NCBI RefSeq assembly: GCF_000332195.1
Contig: NZ_KB235924.1
Location: 20,167 to 84,166, forward strand
Direction of reading: 5' to 3'
DNA: 64,000 nt
Source of the DNA: Pleurocapsa sp. PCC 7319
GTDB taxonomy: Bacteria > Cyanobacteriota > Cyanobacteriia > Cyanobacteriales > Xenococcaceae
The notes under the pieces: generated by a model
What the model saw: the letters and a program-made list of their open reading frames with translations, nothing else
Database searches by the model: none
Told to the model about the DNA's origin: nothing
Translations under genes and position numbers: made by a program
In this document: piece by piece, positions 29,501-38,346 of the stretch
Layout: the number at the start of each line of letters is the position of its first letter
Position numbering within the stretch: position 1 is the stretch's first letter

Positions 29501-30191
29501 CAACTGCCAAGCCACATTCTCTAGCTCTCAAACTCTGACAAGCTAAATGCACCGATACTAAAGAAGAAGAACAGGCAGTATCTACTGCTAGAGTTGGACC
29601 TTGTAAACCTAAAATATAGGAAAGACGACCCGCCGCTACACTAGAAGTATTGCCAGTAAAGAAATGTGCCCCTAGTTGACTAATATCTTGAGACTGGGTT
29701 TGTAATTCTCCATAGTCTGCCGTATTAATGCCTATAAATACCCCTGTAGAGCTACCTCTAAGGTGATCGGGGTCAATACCCGCATATTCCAATGCTTCCC
29801 AACTAACTTCTAGTAATAATCTTTGTTGGGGATCCATACTGCTAACTTCCCGAGGAGTTAAACCAAAAAAGTGAGGATCGAATTCATTTACCTTACTGTC
29901 TAAAAAGCCACCCCAGCGGGTATACATTTTGCCAGAAGTATCAGGATTGGGGTCGTAGTACTGATTAATATCCCAGCGATCGCGAGGTACTTCTTCAATC
30001 CCATCTTGCCCATCTTTTAGTAATTGCCAGAAAGATTCAGGATCGTTAGCTCCACCAGGAAAACGACAACCCATACCAACAATAGCGATCGCCTCATGTT
30101 GAGCTGCCTCCATTGCTTTGAGTTTGACTTGCATTTTTTCCAAAGCCAAAAAAGCTTGTTTTAAAGGGGAGTTGTTTGCAGTGTTACTCAT
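23517..30191 (-). CDS. Type I PKS KS-AT-KR-ACP-ST-TE (olefin-synthase/CurM-type terminal protein)
   Basis: The protein has 2224 residues. The N-terminal docking helix is 1-33. KS is 34-455, with C207 (DTACSSS), H342 and H378. AT is 567-865, with GHSVGEY (S662) and HAFHS (762-766), the malonyl-CoA signature. KR is about 1222-1400, with the NADPH loop GGFGALG, S1356/S1357, Y1370 and N1374. ACP carries phosphopantetheine site S1538 (GMDSLM). The sulfotransferase is 1618-1880, with PAPS loop SSPRSGST at 1624. TE is 1940-2210, with S2027 (GHSLGS), E2051 and H2192. The Ser-Glu and Ser-His spacings (24 and 165) fit the CurM TE triad. In CurM and cyanobacterial olefin synthases the beta-hydroxyl is sulfated, then the TE releases, decarboxylates and eliminates sulfate to leave a terminal alkene. 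It abuts the preceding PKS gene, stop and start touching. Confidence 0.93.
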   Translation of the reverse strand: MSNTANNSPLKQAFLALEKMQVKLKAMEAAQHEAIAIVGMGCRFPGGANDPESFWQLLKDGQDGIEEVPRDRWDINQYYDPNPDTSGKMYTRWGGFLDSKVNEFDPHFFGLTPREVSSMDPQQRLLLEVSWEALEYAGIDPDHLRGSSTGVFIGINTADYGELQTQSQDISQLGAHFFTGNTSSVAAGRLSYILGLQGPTLAVDTACSSSLVSVHLACQSLRARECGLAVVGGVNLMLSPQTSIVLSRMRALAADGRCKTFAANADGYGRGEGCGVVILKRLQDAIVDGDRILAQIRGVAINHDGSSSGLTVPNGLAQQQLIRSALANGKVQPKEISYVEVHGTGTALGDPIEVEALGAVLSKGQEVTLGSVKANIGHLEAAAGMASLIKVVLAMQKGQIPPQQPIAQLNPVIDWQNLSFNIPHHLIPWALSQGERRLAGVSSFGMSGTNAHIIVEESSSTIAKSSLTDNCLSAPNRPLHLLTLSAKNEAALMELTQRYSSFLAKNQDKSPENICFTANTGRSHFEHRLSVIGNSVEQIEKKLVSYASGKTTTGLYQRKVNKGQNQKIAFLFTGQGSQYPGMGDQLYQTQPTFKKTIDRCGEILKSYLDIPLLEILYPSEEDRSSVINQTRYTQPAIFAVEYALAQLWQSWGIQPDIVMGHSVGEYVAATIAGVFTLEDGLKLIAQRGRLMQALPPSGKMVAVFASESKVKEVIQGYEGQVTIAGINAPENIVISGQAEVMEQILASLTVAEIESKALKVSHAFHSSLMQPMLADFRQVAAEINYKLPQMDLIANVTGSIGTKDIATSEYWCRHILEPVKFAVGMQTLHDQGYKLFIEIGAKPTLLGMGRSCLPGEGTWLPSLRPGQDDWQQMLQSLAQLYIQGISIDWAGFDRDYDRHKIELPTYPFQRQSYWFEQSKPQAKINQENHGTAIVNLLQQGDTDNLAHQLVNKTNFSASEVELLPKILQILAQQHQQQVRVAAVQDWFYELAWQPQPRLEQNQPESDQTGTWLIMSDRTGVGQAMAERLEQRGQACILAYAAQTYDKVSAGVWQLNPAQPEQFEHLLAEFSDLTLTRIIHLWSLDIPTSAELNISSLESAQLHSCGSTLYLVQALAKYQRVNLPKLWLVTQKATVVGSESPAIAQSSLWGLGKVIADEHPEFWGGLLDLDSQNSTISVTSIVREIKDSEGEDNLAFRDSQRYVRRLVRQKKSANFSGLSLQENGTYLVTGGFGALGLKVAQYLVDLGAKSLVLLARRQPNSEQQQVLAQLEEQGAEVSLAQADTSSEDDLLRVLAKIKTNLPPLRGIIHTAGVLRDGVLVSQNWQCFTEVMAPKVKGAWYLHSLTQDLSLDFFVLFSSATSFLGSPGQGNYAAANAFLDALSFYRQQQGLPSTTINWGPWGEVGMTARMDDRDRSRMRAKGLELMKPAYSLQALEQVLGQNMTQVGIFSLDWTNWLKQFPKTALPAYLKSIAGEVKQSTEKGESETSETKIFQVLLNVSSQERESILVAYLQEQIAQVLQLDAKELSTEDNLIDRGMDSLMVMEAINQFQEHLQLMLYPREFYERPRIKILAPYLLSEFEQIHGDLLIKPELDTISPEQALANFKAVVHNLPQQPNSKPPVFILSSPRSGSTLLRVMLAGHSELFSPPELHLLPFNNMTERQEELALSYFGEGLQRALMEIMEIDSSASQAILDEMVSQNYSIQQVYQVLQQLAGNRQLVDKSPTYGMSRETLARAEQMFEGAKYIYLTRHPYAAVESFARMRMDKLIDSQNSHPHQVAEKIWATNNHNILDFFQHSVEPNHYHQVHYEELVQQPQMVMEGLCKFLQIPFEENLMQPYEGKRMTDGIHAKSMPIGDPNFTKHNQLDHKLAETWKTIQLPYPLQESTIEIAKQLQYELPAVDNTQVQSKLNLVLEENKTSLDTSCSEFLAMRESFVDIRGHRLCICEWGDKDKPLVLLLHGILEQGAVWSEVALPLVKMGYWVVAPDLRGHGRSDHLEGGNVSFIDLLADIDLLARKRSDRPFTLVGHSLGSIVAAMLASTRSPKINSLVLVETVLPSSPKDQEIVKQLTTHLDYLASAPKHPIFPDVATAASRLRTAAPTMSAALSLQLAQRITEPFGDGVRWRWDPLLRTRTLMNSCGFPLTPVQYLELLSQIRVPITLVYGDRSNFNRQYDLSELTAAMPTAQRIVMSGGHNLHIDHPDALAAVITKAMDSNSTISQQSLTTN

Positions 30192-33100
30192 TTAAGCTTG
30201 CCCCGATAATGTTTGTAATTTTTCCATTAGCAAAGCTTCCATCTCAATTTCTGAAAGCTGATCTAATTCAGTCTCCCGGGAAGTTAACTCAGAATTATCA
30301 ACCTCTAAGATGGTATTGGTATCTTCTGGAGTTTCTACTAGAATTATTTGAGTCACCAAATATTTAGCCAAAGCTGCGATGTTGGGATAGTTAAAGGTAA
30401 TAGTTGTGGGCAAAGAAGATCCTAGACTGATTTCGAGTCGATTTTTCAACTCGACTGCCATTAACGAATCCATCCCCAGTTGAAAAAATCCTTGATGCAA
30501 TTCAGGTAGTTGCTCTTCATCCAGACCTAACACAGAGGCAACTTCTTGTTGAATATAGATAGTTAATAAATCCAAGCGTTGATGCGGTAAAGCTTGTTCT
30601 AATTGTTGCCTTAGCTTGGGTGATTGAGATCCTAAGTTAACTTCTTTGGCTGGGACTTCTTTTAGCGCCAGATTTTGCTTAGCTAAGACATCTAAAACTT
30701 TTGAGAGTTTTTTTGGTTCCTGTGCTGAAAAATCGCCGCTTTTTGTTAATTGCTGGATTAAGTCTTGATTGTTATTTTGATTTAGTAAAGAAGTAAGAGG
30801 ATTTAAACTTTCAAGATACGGTGTTGGAGAGTATTTTTCTACCCAATAGTGCTGACGTTGAAAAGGATAAGTAGGTAACTCGACTTTCAAGCGGGAATAA
30901 TCGCGATCAAAACCTGACCAATCTATCGCTACTCCTTGAACATATAAATGCGCCAAGCTATGGAGCATTTGTTGCCATTCATCTTTTCCTGGGCGTAAAC
31001 TAGGCAACCAAGTGTAGGCTGAAGAATTTGTTGGTGCTTGAGTAGTTAAAAATGAGTGAGCCATGCCCAACAAAATTGGTTTAGAGCCAATTTCGAGAAA
31101 TATTTGATATTTCTGTTGCGTTAAAGTGTTTATTCCCTGAGCAAAGCGCACCGGCTGAAGAATATGGCGACACCAATATTCTGGAGTCACCACTTCGGTA
31201 GTAGCTAATTTGCCTGTGAGATTGGAAATCAGATTCAGTTTGGGTGGGGCATAATTAATTGTTTGGGCAACCTGCTTAAACTCCGCCAACATTGGTTGCA
31301 TTAAAGGAGAGTGGAAAGCATGGGAAACATTTAATTTTTTAGTTTTGATCCCCTCTGTTTCCAAGTCCATAACTACAGCTTTGATCGCTGCTTCCTCACC
31401 AGAAATAACAGTACTAATACCGTTAATAGCTGCAATCGATACTTCTGGCACATAAGGTGTGATTGGCACAGCCACTGTCCTTCGGGAGATCGCCTGTTGA
31501 ACTCTTGACTCTGAAGCGAGGACCGATACCATTGCTCCTCCTGAGGGTAATTGCTGTATCAAATGTCCTCTGGCAATCACTAACTTTAAAGCATCTTCGA
31601 GGGTAAATACTTCTGCAATAGTCGCAGCGACATACTCCCCAAGACTATGTCCGATCACTACTGAAGGCTCAATTCCCCATGATTGCCACAGTCTAGCTAA
31701 AGCATATTCCACCGCAAAGATAGCAGGTTGAGCGTACTTGGTTTGATCAATCATTGTTGATCGCTTCTCTATTTCCGCTGGAGAATAAAGAATATCTAGT
31801 AAAGATATATCTAGATAGGGTTTAATTATTTCCCCACAGCGATTAATGGTCTTTTTAAAAGTAGGCTGAGTTTGGTAGAGTTGATACCCCATTCCTTGAT
31901 ACTGAGAACCTTGTCCAGTAAAGAGAAAAGCAATTTTTTTATTACTACTTTTATTTACTGTTCCGCTGATTAACCCTGTAACCTGTTGTTGAGAAGTGAA
32001 AGCAGTTAGCTGTTTTTTAAATTGCCAATTAGATTTACTGACTAAGCTTAAACAACAGTCGAAATGCGATCGCCCTGTATTGGCAGTAAAACAAATATCT
32101 GCCAAAGATGCTTCTGAATTAGACTCTAAGAACTGTAGATAATCTTGGCTCATCTGCCGTAAAGCAGCTTCATTCTTGGCTGATAAAGTAAGCAGATGAC
32201 GAGGACGCTCTATTGAATCTTTAGCTTTGACCACTGTAGGTTGAGGGGCTTGTTCTAAAATCACATGAACATTAGTGCCACTCATTCCAAAAGAACTAAC
32301 ACCAGCTAATCTTGTTCCTGCCTTGGCTGACCAAGAAATTGGTTCTGTTGGGACAACTAAGGGATATTTATGCCAAGGAATGTAAGGATTTGGTTCATTG
32401 AGATGTAAATGTGGCGGAATTTCTTGATTTTGCAAAGATAAGACCACTTTCATCACCCCAGCAATACCGGCTGCGGTTTCCAAATGACCAAAATTAGTTT
32501 TAACTGAACCGATCATCAAAGGATCATCAGTAGAACGTCCTTTCCCCAAAACCCGACCCAAAGCAGAAACTTCTATCGGATCGCCTAAAGATGTCCCGGT
32601 ACCATGAGCTTCCACATATTGAATTTGATGAGGCTTGACTTTAGCATGAGCTAGAGCCTGGCGTAATAATGTTTCTTGTGCCGAACCATTGGGGGCAGTC
32701 AAGCCATTACTACGTCCATCATGATTAGCTGCCGAACCTCTAATTACTGCCTGAATGCGATCGCCATCAGCTAAAGCATCAGAGAGTCGTTTGAGTAAGA
32801 CTATTCCACAACCTTCTCCTCGCACATAGCCATTAGCAGCAGCATCAAAAGTCTTACATCTACCGTCAGCAGATAAAGCCTTGAGCTTACAGAAACCAAT
32901 TGTAGTTCCTGGTTCCAGCATCAAATTTACACCTCCTGCTAAAGCCAAATTAGACTCTTTAGTTCGCAGACTTTGACAAGCTAAATGAATACCTAAAAGT
33001 GCCGAAGAACAAGTGGTATCCAACTGCATGGTTGGACCCTGTAACCCCAGAAAATAAGCGATCCTTCCTGCTGCCACACTGCGAAAATTCCCTAAACTAT

Positions 33101-33647
33101 CGTAAGCAGAGATGCGTGCAGTATCTGTCGACTTAACATTAAATTTGGCATAGTCATCAAAACAAACTCCCATAAACACACTTGTCTGAGTTCCTTTGAG
33201 ACTATGAGGAGCGATACCTGCGTTTTCTAAAGTTTCCCAAGTCACCTCCAGTAACAATCGTTGTTGGGGATCCATACTGTGAGCTTCCCGTGGAGAAATT
33301 TCAAAAAATTGCGGATCGAATTCCGCGACATTTTTGAGAAAAGCGCCGTAGCGAGTATACATCTTACCCGGAGTTTCTGGATCGGGATCGTAGTAAGCAT
33401 CCACATCCCAACGGTCTGAGGGAATTTCACTAATAGCATCGACTCCGTTGCGTAACAGCTCCCAATAAGCTTGAGGATTATTAGCCCCCCCAGGAAAACG
33501 GCAACCCATACCGACAATAGCGATCGGTTCAGTAATTCCCTTTTCAAGCGCATCTAGTTCTGCGTGCATTCTTTTTAGTTCTAGCAGAGCATTTTTTAAC
33601 AGCGATCGATGCTCAGTATGTTCTGGATTAGTTTGATTGTGATTCAT
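30192..33647 (-). CDS. Type I PKS module KS-AT-ACP
   Basis: The protein has 1151 residues. The N-terminal docking segment is 1-38. KS is 40-465, with C213 (DTTCSSAL), H348 and H388. AT is 570-875, with S668 in GHSLGEY and HAFHS at 776-780, indicating malonyl-CoA. A linker of about 100 residues without a recognisable domain is followed by ACP with S1061 (GMDSLM). The C-terminal end (LSEIEMEALLMEKL) looks like a docking helix for the next protein. There is no KR, DH, ER or methyltransferase, so one malonyl extension should leave a beta-ketone on the chain. It lies between the FAAL-ACAD-ACP gene (63-base gap) and the terminal PKS gene (no gap), in order of use. Confidence 0.92.
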   Translation of the reverse strand: MNHNQTNPEHTEHRSLLKNALLELKRMHAELDALEKGITEPIAIVGMGCRFPGGANNPQAYWELLRNGVDAISEIPSDRWDVDAYYDPDPETPGKMYTRYGAFLKNVAEFDPQFFEISPREAHSMDPQQRLLLEVTWETLENAGIAPHSLKGTQTSVFMGVCFDDYAKFNVKSTDTARISAYDSLGNFRSVAAGRIAYFLGLQGPTMQLDTTCSSALLGIHLACQSLRTKESNLALAGGVNLMLEPGTTIGFCKLKALSADGRCKTFDAAANGYVRGEGCGIVLLKRLSDALADGDRIQAVIRGSAANHDGRSNGLTAPNGSAQETLLRQALAHAKVKPHQIQYVEAHGTGTSLGDPIEVSALGRVLGKGRSTDDPLMIGSVKTNFGHLETAAGIAGVMKVVLSLQNQEIPPHLHLNEPNPYIPWHKYPLVVPTEPISWSAKAGTRLAGVSSFGMSGTNVHVILEQAPQPTVVKAKDSIERPRHLLTLSAKNEAALRQMSQDYLQFLESNSEASLADICFTANTGRSHFDCCLSLVSKSNWQFKKQLTAFTSQQQVTGLISGTVNKSSNKKIAFLFTGQGSQYQGMGYQLYQTQPTFKKTINRCGEIIKPYLDISLLDILYSPAEIEKRSTMIDQTKYAQPAIFAVEYALARLWQSWGIEPSVVIGHSLGEYVAATIAEVFTLEDALKLVIARGHLIQQLPSGGAMVSVLASESRVQQAISRRTVAVPITPYVPEVSIAAINGISTVISGEEAAIKAVVMDLETEGIKTKKLNVSHAFHSPLMQPMLAEFKQVAQTINYAPPKLNLISNLTGKLATTEVVTPEYWCRHILQPVRFAQGINTLTQQKYQIFLEIGSKPILLGMAHSFLTTQAPTNSSAYTWLPSLRPGKDEWQQMLHSLAHLYVQGVAIDWSGFDRDYSRLKVELPTYPFQRQHYWVEKYSPTPYLESLNPLTSLLNQNNNQDLIQQLTKSGDFSAQEPKKLSKVLDVLAKQNLALKEVPAKEVNLGSQSPKLRQQLEQALPHQRLDLLTIYIQQEVASVLGLDEEQLPELHQGFFQLGMDSLMAVELKNRLEISLGSSLPTTITFNYPNIAALAKYLVTQIILVETPEDTNTILEVDNSELTSRETELDQLSEIEMEALLMEKLQTLSGQA

Positions 33648-33710
33648 TTACTAGTACCTCAAATATAGGGTTTAGCTAGTTGAGATTTGGGGTTGAGGTA
33701 GAAAAAAGTC

Positions 33711-36700
33711 TTAATTAGAATTTCTTTGGCGAACGACAGCAATTTGTTCGTTAAGTAATTGAGCCATTTCCGCCTCTGATATTTCTTCTAAGTCCTCTGT
33801 CATTGTCTGCGAATTAGACAATGGCATTAAATCAGGTTCTACTATTTCTTGGTCAGCTTGAGAATTTGCTAATAGTTGATTAAGTTCACTAGCTAAATGT
33901 TGGGCTAAAGACTTAATGGTAGGGAAGTTCCAAACAATAGTGGCTTCTATAGGTGATTGCAACCAATCTTCAATTTCTTGGGCTAAATTTACTGCCATTA
34001 CCGAATCCAAACCATAGTCAGCAAAAGATTGACTCGGATCGAGTGATGACATTGGTATTCTCCATTCTTTGTGCAGTAAGTTAATCATCCAGTTTTGGAT
34101 CGATTCAACAGTGTAAATGGAATTATTCTCTATAGGTGCAATAGTTTGGGAGTCGTTTACTGAATCTGAAGAGCTATTATTACTTAATTTCTTTATTTCC
34201 CGATCTAAACTTATATCTGCGTTATCGAATATCACCTGAGGACGCAATTGATTATCTGGCTCCCGTTCTAGTCTTAAATATTCATCTAATCCTTGATCTT
34301 CTCCTGCCAGAGTTTGTTCTAAATCTCCAATAGTCTGAGTATAATTACCAATAATTGAGCTGGTAACTTCTCCATTCGCTAATATTGCTTCTCTAGGACC
34401 TCCCCACAAAGCTGTTTGACACTTATGCTCAAAACTAAGCTCTGCCCATTCCCTTGCTCGAAGCAAACGCTCTGAGGTATTCTGTCTGCAAGCTTCTTGG
34501 AGAACAGCCAGTAAAATAGCCGAGGTGGCAATTTCTCCTGCTAGGGTAGCAGCCCAACGCATAGATGTAGTGCGATCAGAGAAAGCAGATTGCTTATCTA
34601 AATGACGTTCTTGGATTTGAGCCACAATAGTTTGTAGGTCCCGAGCTAGATCTGGAGCATCCAATATGTGAGAGAGAAATCGGTGTAATTCATCACTCTG
34701 ATTGAGAGTCCGAGAACCCAAATACATATTAAGCGTTTCTGTCGGACCTTCAAAAATTCGACATACTCTCGCATCTCGTAAAAGTTGAGGTGCAATATTA
34801 TTTTCGAGATAACCTCTTCCTCCTAAAAGTTGTATTAGGCTGTCCGTAGCTTGCCAGAAAAACTCTGCTCCCGCAATTTTACAAACAATGTACGGTTCGA
34901 CAGGTAAAACATGACCGCGATCGAGTAATCTAGTCATCCTGGCAATTAATGTCTCTAAGCCGGCAATCTGGGCGTTGAGTTCTCCTAATCGCGCTAAAGT
35001 GACAGGATTATCTAATAATCGTCCGGTAGAAATAGATCGACGAGAGGCATAACGTAGCATCAGTTGAGCGCAGCGTTTCATTCCACCCAAACCAAAGGCA
35101 CCGATAATTAAACGACCATACATCATGGCATCTTGAGCAGCATTCATACCCTGACCAACTTCACCTAAAAGTTGATTTGCCGTTACTCTGGCACCTTCAA
35201 GATAAATAGTATTTTGAATCATGCCTCGCATTCCCAAAGTCATACACTCAGGACCTTGACGTAATCCTGGCGTGTCTTGACGCACCGCAAAACCACTAAT
35301 TCCTTTTGGTTGACCTTGATGGTCTAAAGTTTGAGCAAAGATATTAATCACTCCAGCCCAAGCTGCTAAACCACTCCAATACTTAGTTCCTTTTAAGCGC
35401 CAGACTCCTTCTCCTTCGGGAGTAGCGGTAGTAGCGATCCCTCGAGGATTGGAGCCAGCACCAGGTTCCGAAACCGCAAATGCAGCCAGTTCTCGACCTG
35501 TAGCTAGTTGAGGAATCAATTCTTGTTGTAATGAACTCCGACCATACTTAAGGATCGGACGAGTTCCCAAAATATTATGATTGAACACAACTAATGCTAG
35601 GGATTGGTCGATCGCGCCCAACTGTTCCATAATCCGCATCGTATCGGAATTATTAAGGGCTAAACCTCCTTGGGACTCGGGAACTTGCAATCCTAATAGC
35701 CCACGATTACCCAAATCAAGCACAATATAGGGAGGTATACACCTGCGTTCATCTATTAGACGAGAATTAACTCGCTCATTAGCATAACTACGCAACCATT
35801 GAATTAATTCATCCGTTTTCGCTTTACTATTTTTAGCTGAGTTGTTAGTAGCTGGCTCTACTTTTTGTGCTTGAAGAGAAGTGACATGATTAAGAGAATG
35901 ATACCTATTATTACTTGCTCCATTTTTTTGTTTCAATTCTAAAGATTGCTCTCTGTTATCAGCATTTCTCAAATTGGCTATAGGAGATTGCCAACTGGCG
36001 ATCACACTTAAATTTCCATTGAGCCAATCTCGTCGACAAGCACTACGTTGAATCTTACCGCTGGAGGTTTTGGGAATGGTGCCGGTTTTTAGTAAATTAA
36101 CGGCGTAGACAGGGATTTCATGTTCTTCGGCTACTAATTTACAGATAGTTTCCATCACTCGATCTGGATCTATTTTCTGTGAATGACCCCGCTCAATTTC
36201 CTGAACTATTATTAGTCGCTCTTCTCCATCCACCTCTGCGGAAAAAGCAGCTCCATTTTCCGGTCTTAAGGATGAGTTGGATTCCTGTACTGTCCATTCA
36301 ATATCTTGGGGATAGTGATTAGTACCGCGAATGATAATTACATCCTTAATCCGGCTACTGATAAATAGTTCTTCCTCATAGATAAATCCCAAATCGCCAG
36401 TACGCATAAAGGGACCTTCCCCAGTATCGGCAATGAAGGCGCGAAAAGTAGCATCTGTTTCTGTTTCACGCTGCCAATAGCCCTGAGCTACACTGGGGTC
36501 AGAAACCCAAATTTCACCTACTTCATCGAAGTCACATCTAGTCAAAGTTTGGGGGTTAACAATCGCCACCTGAGTATCACAGACTAACCCTCCACAACTT
36601 ACTAACCGTCGTACTACTGGCTCGGAGTTATCTGCTTTTTGTATTCGACCTTTTTCTAAAGCACTTGGTTGAAGATTAAGAATAACTGGTGCTTCAGTTG

Positions 36701-37736
36701 ACGTGCTGGTCGAAACTAATAAAGTTGCCTCAGCTAGTCCGTAAGCAGGACTCATTGTCTGAGGACGAAAACCACACGAGGCAAAAGTTTGGATAAAACT
36801 TTCTAAAACTTTGGGGTTAATGGGTTCTGCTGCATTACCTGCTACTTGCCAATTACTTAAATCTAGTTGTTCTCTTTGTTTTGGCGTAATTCGACGCACA
36901 CATTGTTCGTAGGCAAAATTGGGCGCTTGACTGTGGGTAGCTCGATAGTGAGACATCGCCTGGAGCCAATGAAACGGTCGCCGAATAAAACTAAAGGGAG
37001 ACATATAGTAGCAAGGAGTACCATTGTACAGTGGTTCGAGTAGTCCTTCTACCAGCCCATAATCGTGAAAATAGGGCATCCAGGTAACTGTTACACTATC
37101 TTCATTGTATCCGCATGCTTTTTGTAAATTGGCACAGTGAAATAGAATGTTTTGATGGCTTATTGCTACGCCCTTTGGTGTCGAAGTAGAACCAGAAGTG
37201 TATTGTAGATATGCTAAAGCATTACTAGCTATATTTGGCTCTTGCCAACCCCGAGCCGATTCTAAATCTATTTCTTCGGTAGCTAGCCAGTGCATTGCCT
37301 CAAATTCTGGAGTTTGCTTTGACTGTTCCTCAACTAAGGAAATAATCCCTCTCGTGGTAAGTACAAAGGAGGCTTGAGCATCTTTGGCGATCGCCTGTAG
37401 TCGAGGTAAAGTTCGCTTGAGTCTACTAGCTTCTGGAGCAGGAGCGGGAATGGCGATCGCTCCTGCATACATGCAACCAAAGAAAGCAGCTATAACTTCT
37501 AAACTTTGAGGATAAAGCAAGAGAATTCGTGCACCTTGCACTTGAAACTTTTGTAATTGCGCTGCGATCGCTCTTGCTTGACGATCTAGCTCTTTATAAC
37601 TCAAAGCATCACCTTCTACATTTCCATTAGTCATAAAAATGTAAGCTTGCTTGTCTTTTTGTTGATTTGCTCGATAGCGCAAAAGTTCAATCAGTGTAGA
37701 ATATTGAGTATTTAAATTGGGCAAAAATTGCATCAT
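33711..37736 (-). CDS. Fatty acyl-AMP ligase - acyl-CoA dehydrogenase - ACP fusion (PKS loading protein)
   Basis: The start is set at the first of two adjacent ATGs at 37736, since FAAL proteins usually begin M(M)QFLP. An upstream frame adds eight residues (numbering here includes them). Residues 9-590 are a fatty acyl-AMP ligase with AMP-binding YTSGSTSTPKG (187-197), YGLAEATLLVS and the terminal GKIQRSACR region. Residues 650-1020 are an acyl-CoA dehydrogenase domain with FAVSEPGAGSNP, GGRGYLE and the expected catalytic base E1004 in RIFEGPTE. The ACP carries S1253 (LDSVMAV). The ligase would load a free fatty acid as acyl-AMP onto the ACP, and the flavin domain would then make a 2-enoyl-ACP. 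The C-terminal EEISEAEMAQLLNEQI resembles a docking helix. This is the first gene of the PKS operon. Confidence 0.9.
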   Translation of the reverse strand: MMQFLPNLNTQYSTLIELLRYRANQQKDKQAYIFMTNGNVEGDALSYKELDRQARAIAAQLQKFQVQGARILLLYPQSLEVIAAFFGCMYAGAIAIPAPAPEASRLKRTLPRLQAIAKDAQASFVLTTRGIISLVEEQSKQTPEFEAMHWLATEEIDLESARGWQEPNIASNALAYLQYTSGSTSTPKGVAISHQNILFHCANLQKACGYNEDSVTVTWMPYFHDYGLVEGLLEPLYNGTPCYYMSPFSFIRRPFHWLQAMSHYRATHSQAPNFAYEQCVRRITPKQREQLDLSNWQVAGNAAEPINPKVLESFIQTFASCGFRPQTMSPAYGLAEATLLVSTSTSTEAPVILNLQPSALEKGRIQKADNSEPVVRRLVSCGGLVCDTQVAIVNPQTLTRCDFDEVGEIWVSDPSVAQGYWQRETETDATFRAFIADTGEGPFMRTGDLGFIYEEELFISSRIKDVIIIRGTNHYPQDIEWTVQESNSSLRPENGAAFSAEVDGEERLIIVQEIERGHSQKIDPDRVMETICKLVAEEHEIPVYAVNLLKTGTIPKTSSGKIQRSACRRDWLNGNLSVIASWQSPIANLRNADNREQSLELKQKNGASNNRYHSLNHVTSLQAQKVEPATNNSAKNSKAKTDELIQWLRSYANERVNSRLIDERRCIPPYIVLDLGNRGLLGLQVPESQGGLALNNSDTMRIMEQLGAIDQSLALVVFNHNILGTRPILKYGRSSLQQELIPQLATGRELAAFAVSEPGAGSNPRGIATTATPEGEGVWRLKGTKYWSGLAAWAGVINIFAQTLDHQGQPKGISGFAVRQDTPGLRQGPECMTLGMRGMIQNTIYLEGARVTANQLLGEVGQGMNAAQDAMMYGRLIIGAFGLGGMKRCAQLMLRYASRRSISTGRLLDNPVTLARLGELNAQIAGLETLIARMTRLLDRGHVLPVEPYIVCKIAGAEFFWQATDSLIQLLGGRGYLENNIAPQLLRDARVCRIFEGPTETLNMYLGSRTLNQSDELHRFLSHILDAPDLARDLQTIVAQIQERHLDKQSAFSDRTTSMRWAATLAGEIATSAILLAVLQEACRQNTSERLLRAREWAELSFEHKCQTALWGGPREAILANGEVTSSIIGNYTQTIGDLEQTLAGEDQGLDEYLRLEREPDNQLRPQVIFDNADISLDREIKKLSNNSSSDSVNDSQTIAPIENNSIYTVESIQNWMINLLHKEWRIPMSSLDPSQSFADYGLDSVMAVNLAQEIEDWLQSPIEATIVWNFPTIKSLAQHLASELNQLLANSQADQEIVEPDLMPLSNSQTMTEDLEEISEAEMAQLLNEQIAVVRQRNSN

Positions 37737-37932
37737 TATACCTAGATTTTTTGAGCACATGTGTCAAGTTTTACTCAAAGTAACTATATTTTTAAATAAT
37801 TACCTTAAAAAACTTCTTGATAATTTTAAATTTAAATTTTTTTTACTTCTAAAACTAAATATTCGATAAAAAAACTCTTGTTAGTTAGACTTTACTTATT
37901 TTTAGAACTTTACCTACCTACAAATAACTAAA

Positions 37933-38112
37933 TTATGGACTTCTGGCTCTTGATATAGAATAAAATATTAGTAGTGGCTGCACAATAATATGCTTTTCTA
38001 AAACATATTCACTATAGTCAGCTAAATTGTCAATACCTAAAAAACTCAACCAAATTTCAGTTACTAGCCATAGGGATATTTTCAGTAATAGCTTTTTCCA
38101 TTGCACCTTCAT
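37933..38112 (-). CDS. Small hydrophobic cyanobacterial protein
   Basis: From the ATG at 38112 it encodes 59 residues starting MKVQWKKLLLKISLWLVTEI. A strong AAGGAG lies 10 bases upstream (38123-38128). An alternative TTG start at 38121 would be too close to that site. The LKISLWLVTEIWLSFLGIDNLADYSEYVLEK pattern resembles short proteins I recall from many cyanobacteria, with one amphipathic or membrane helix and a conserved LGxDxLADYSE stretch. The function is unknown. It lies upstream of the PKS operon on the same strand, between it and a putative regulator. Confidence 0.6.
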   Translation of the reverse strand: MKVQWKKLLLKISLWLVTEIWLSFLGIDNLADYSEYVLEKHIIVQPLLIFYSISRARSP

Positions 38113-38346
38113 TAGCTTCAATCTCCTTAAATCATTACTAACCTGAGTAATAGGTGATGCGTAACTAATTTTGCCTATATATATTAGCTACAAACTAGTG
38201 GTTTGTTTCTTACAAATAATTGTAAGTAAATTTAATTAATTACAATTATTTTGTTTTTGATTTGATTCAAATTATAAAGTTTATGTTTCTATTAACTCAA
38301 AAGTTTTATGTATAGAATACAGTTTTAAATTTTTGATTTCTACTTA

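Noticed and set aside
23517-37736. Reading this locus as an ordinary 1-alkene olefin synthase
   Set aside because: The extra KS-AT-ACP module and the ACAD domain do not fit the single-extension pathway.
37736-37770. TTGACA and TATAAT boxes just before the FAAL start
   Set aside because: The boxes are 21 bases apart, too far for a standard promoter, and the TATAAT overlaps the start codon, so transcription would begin inside the gene.
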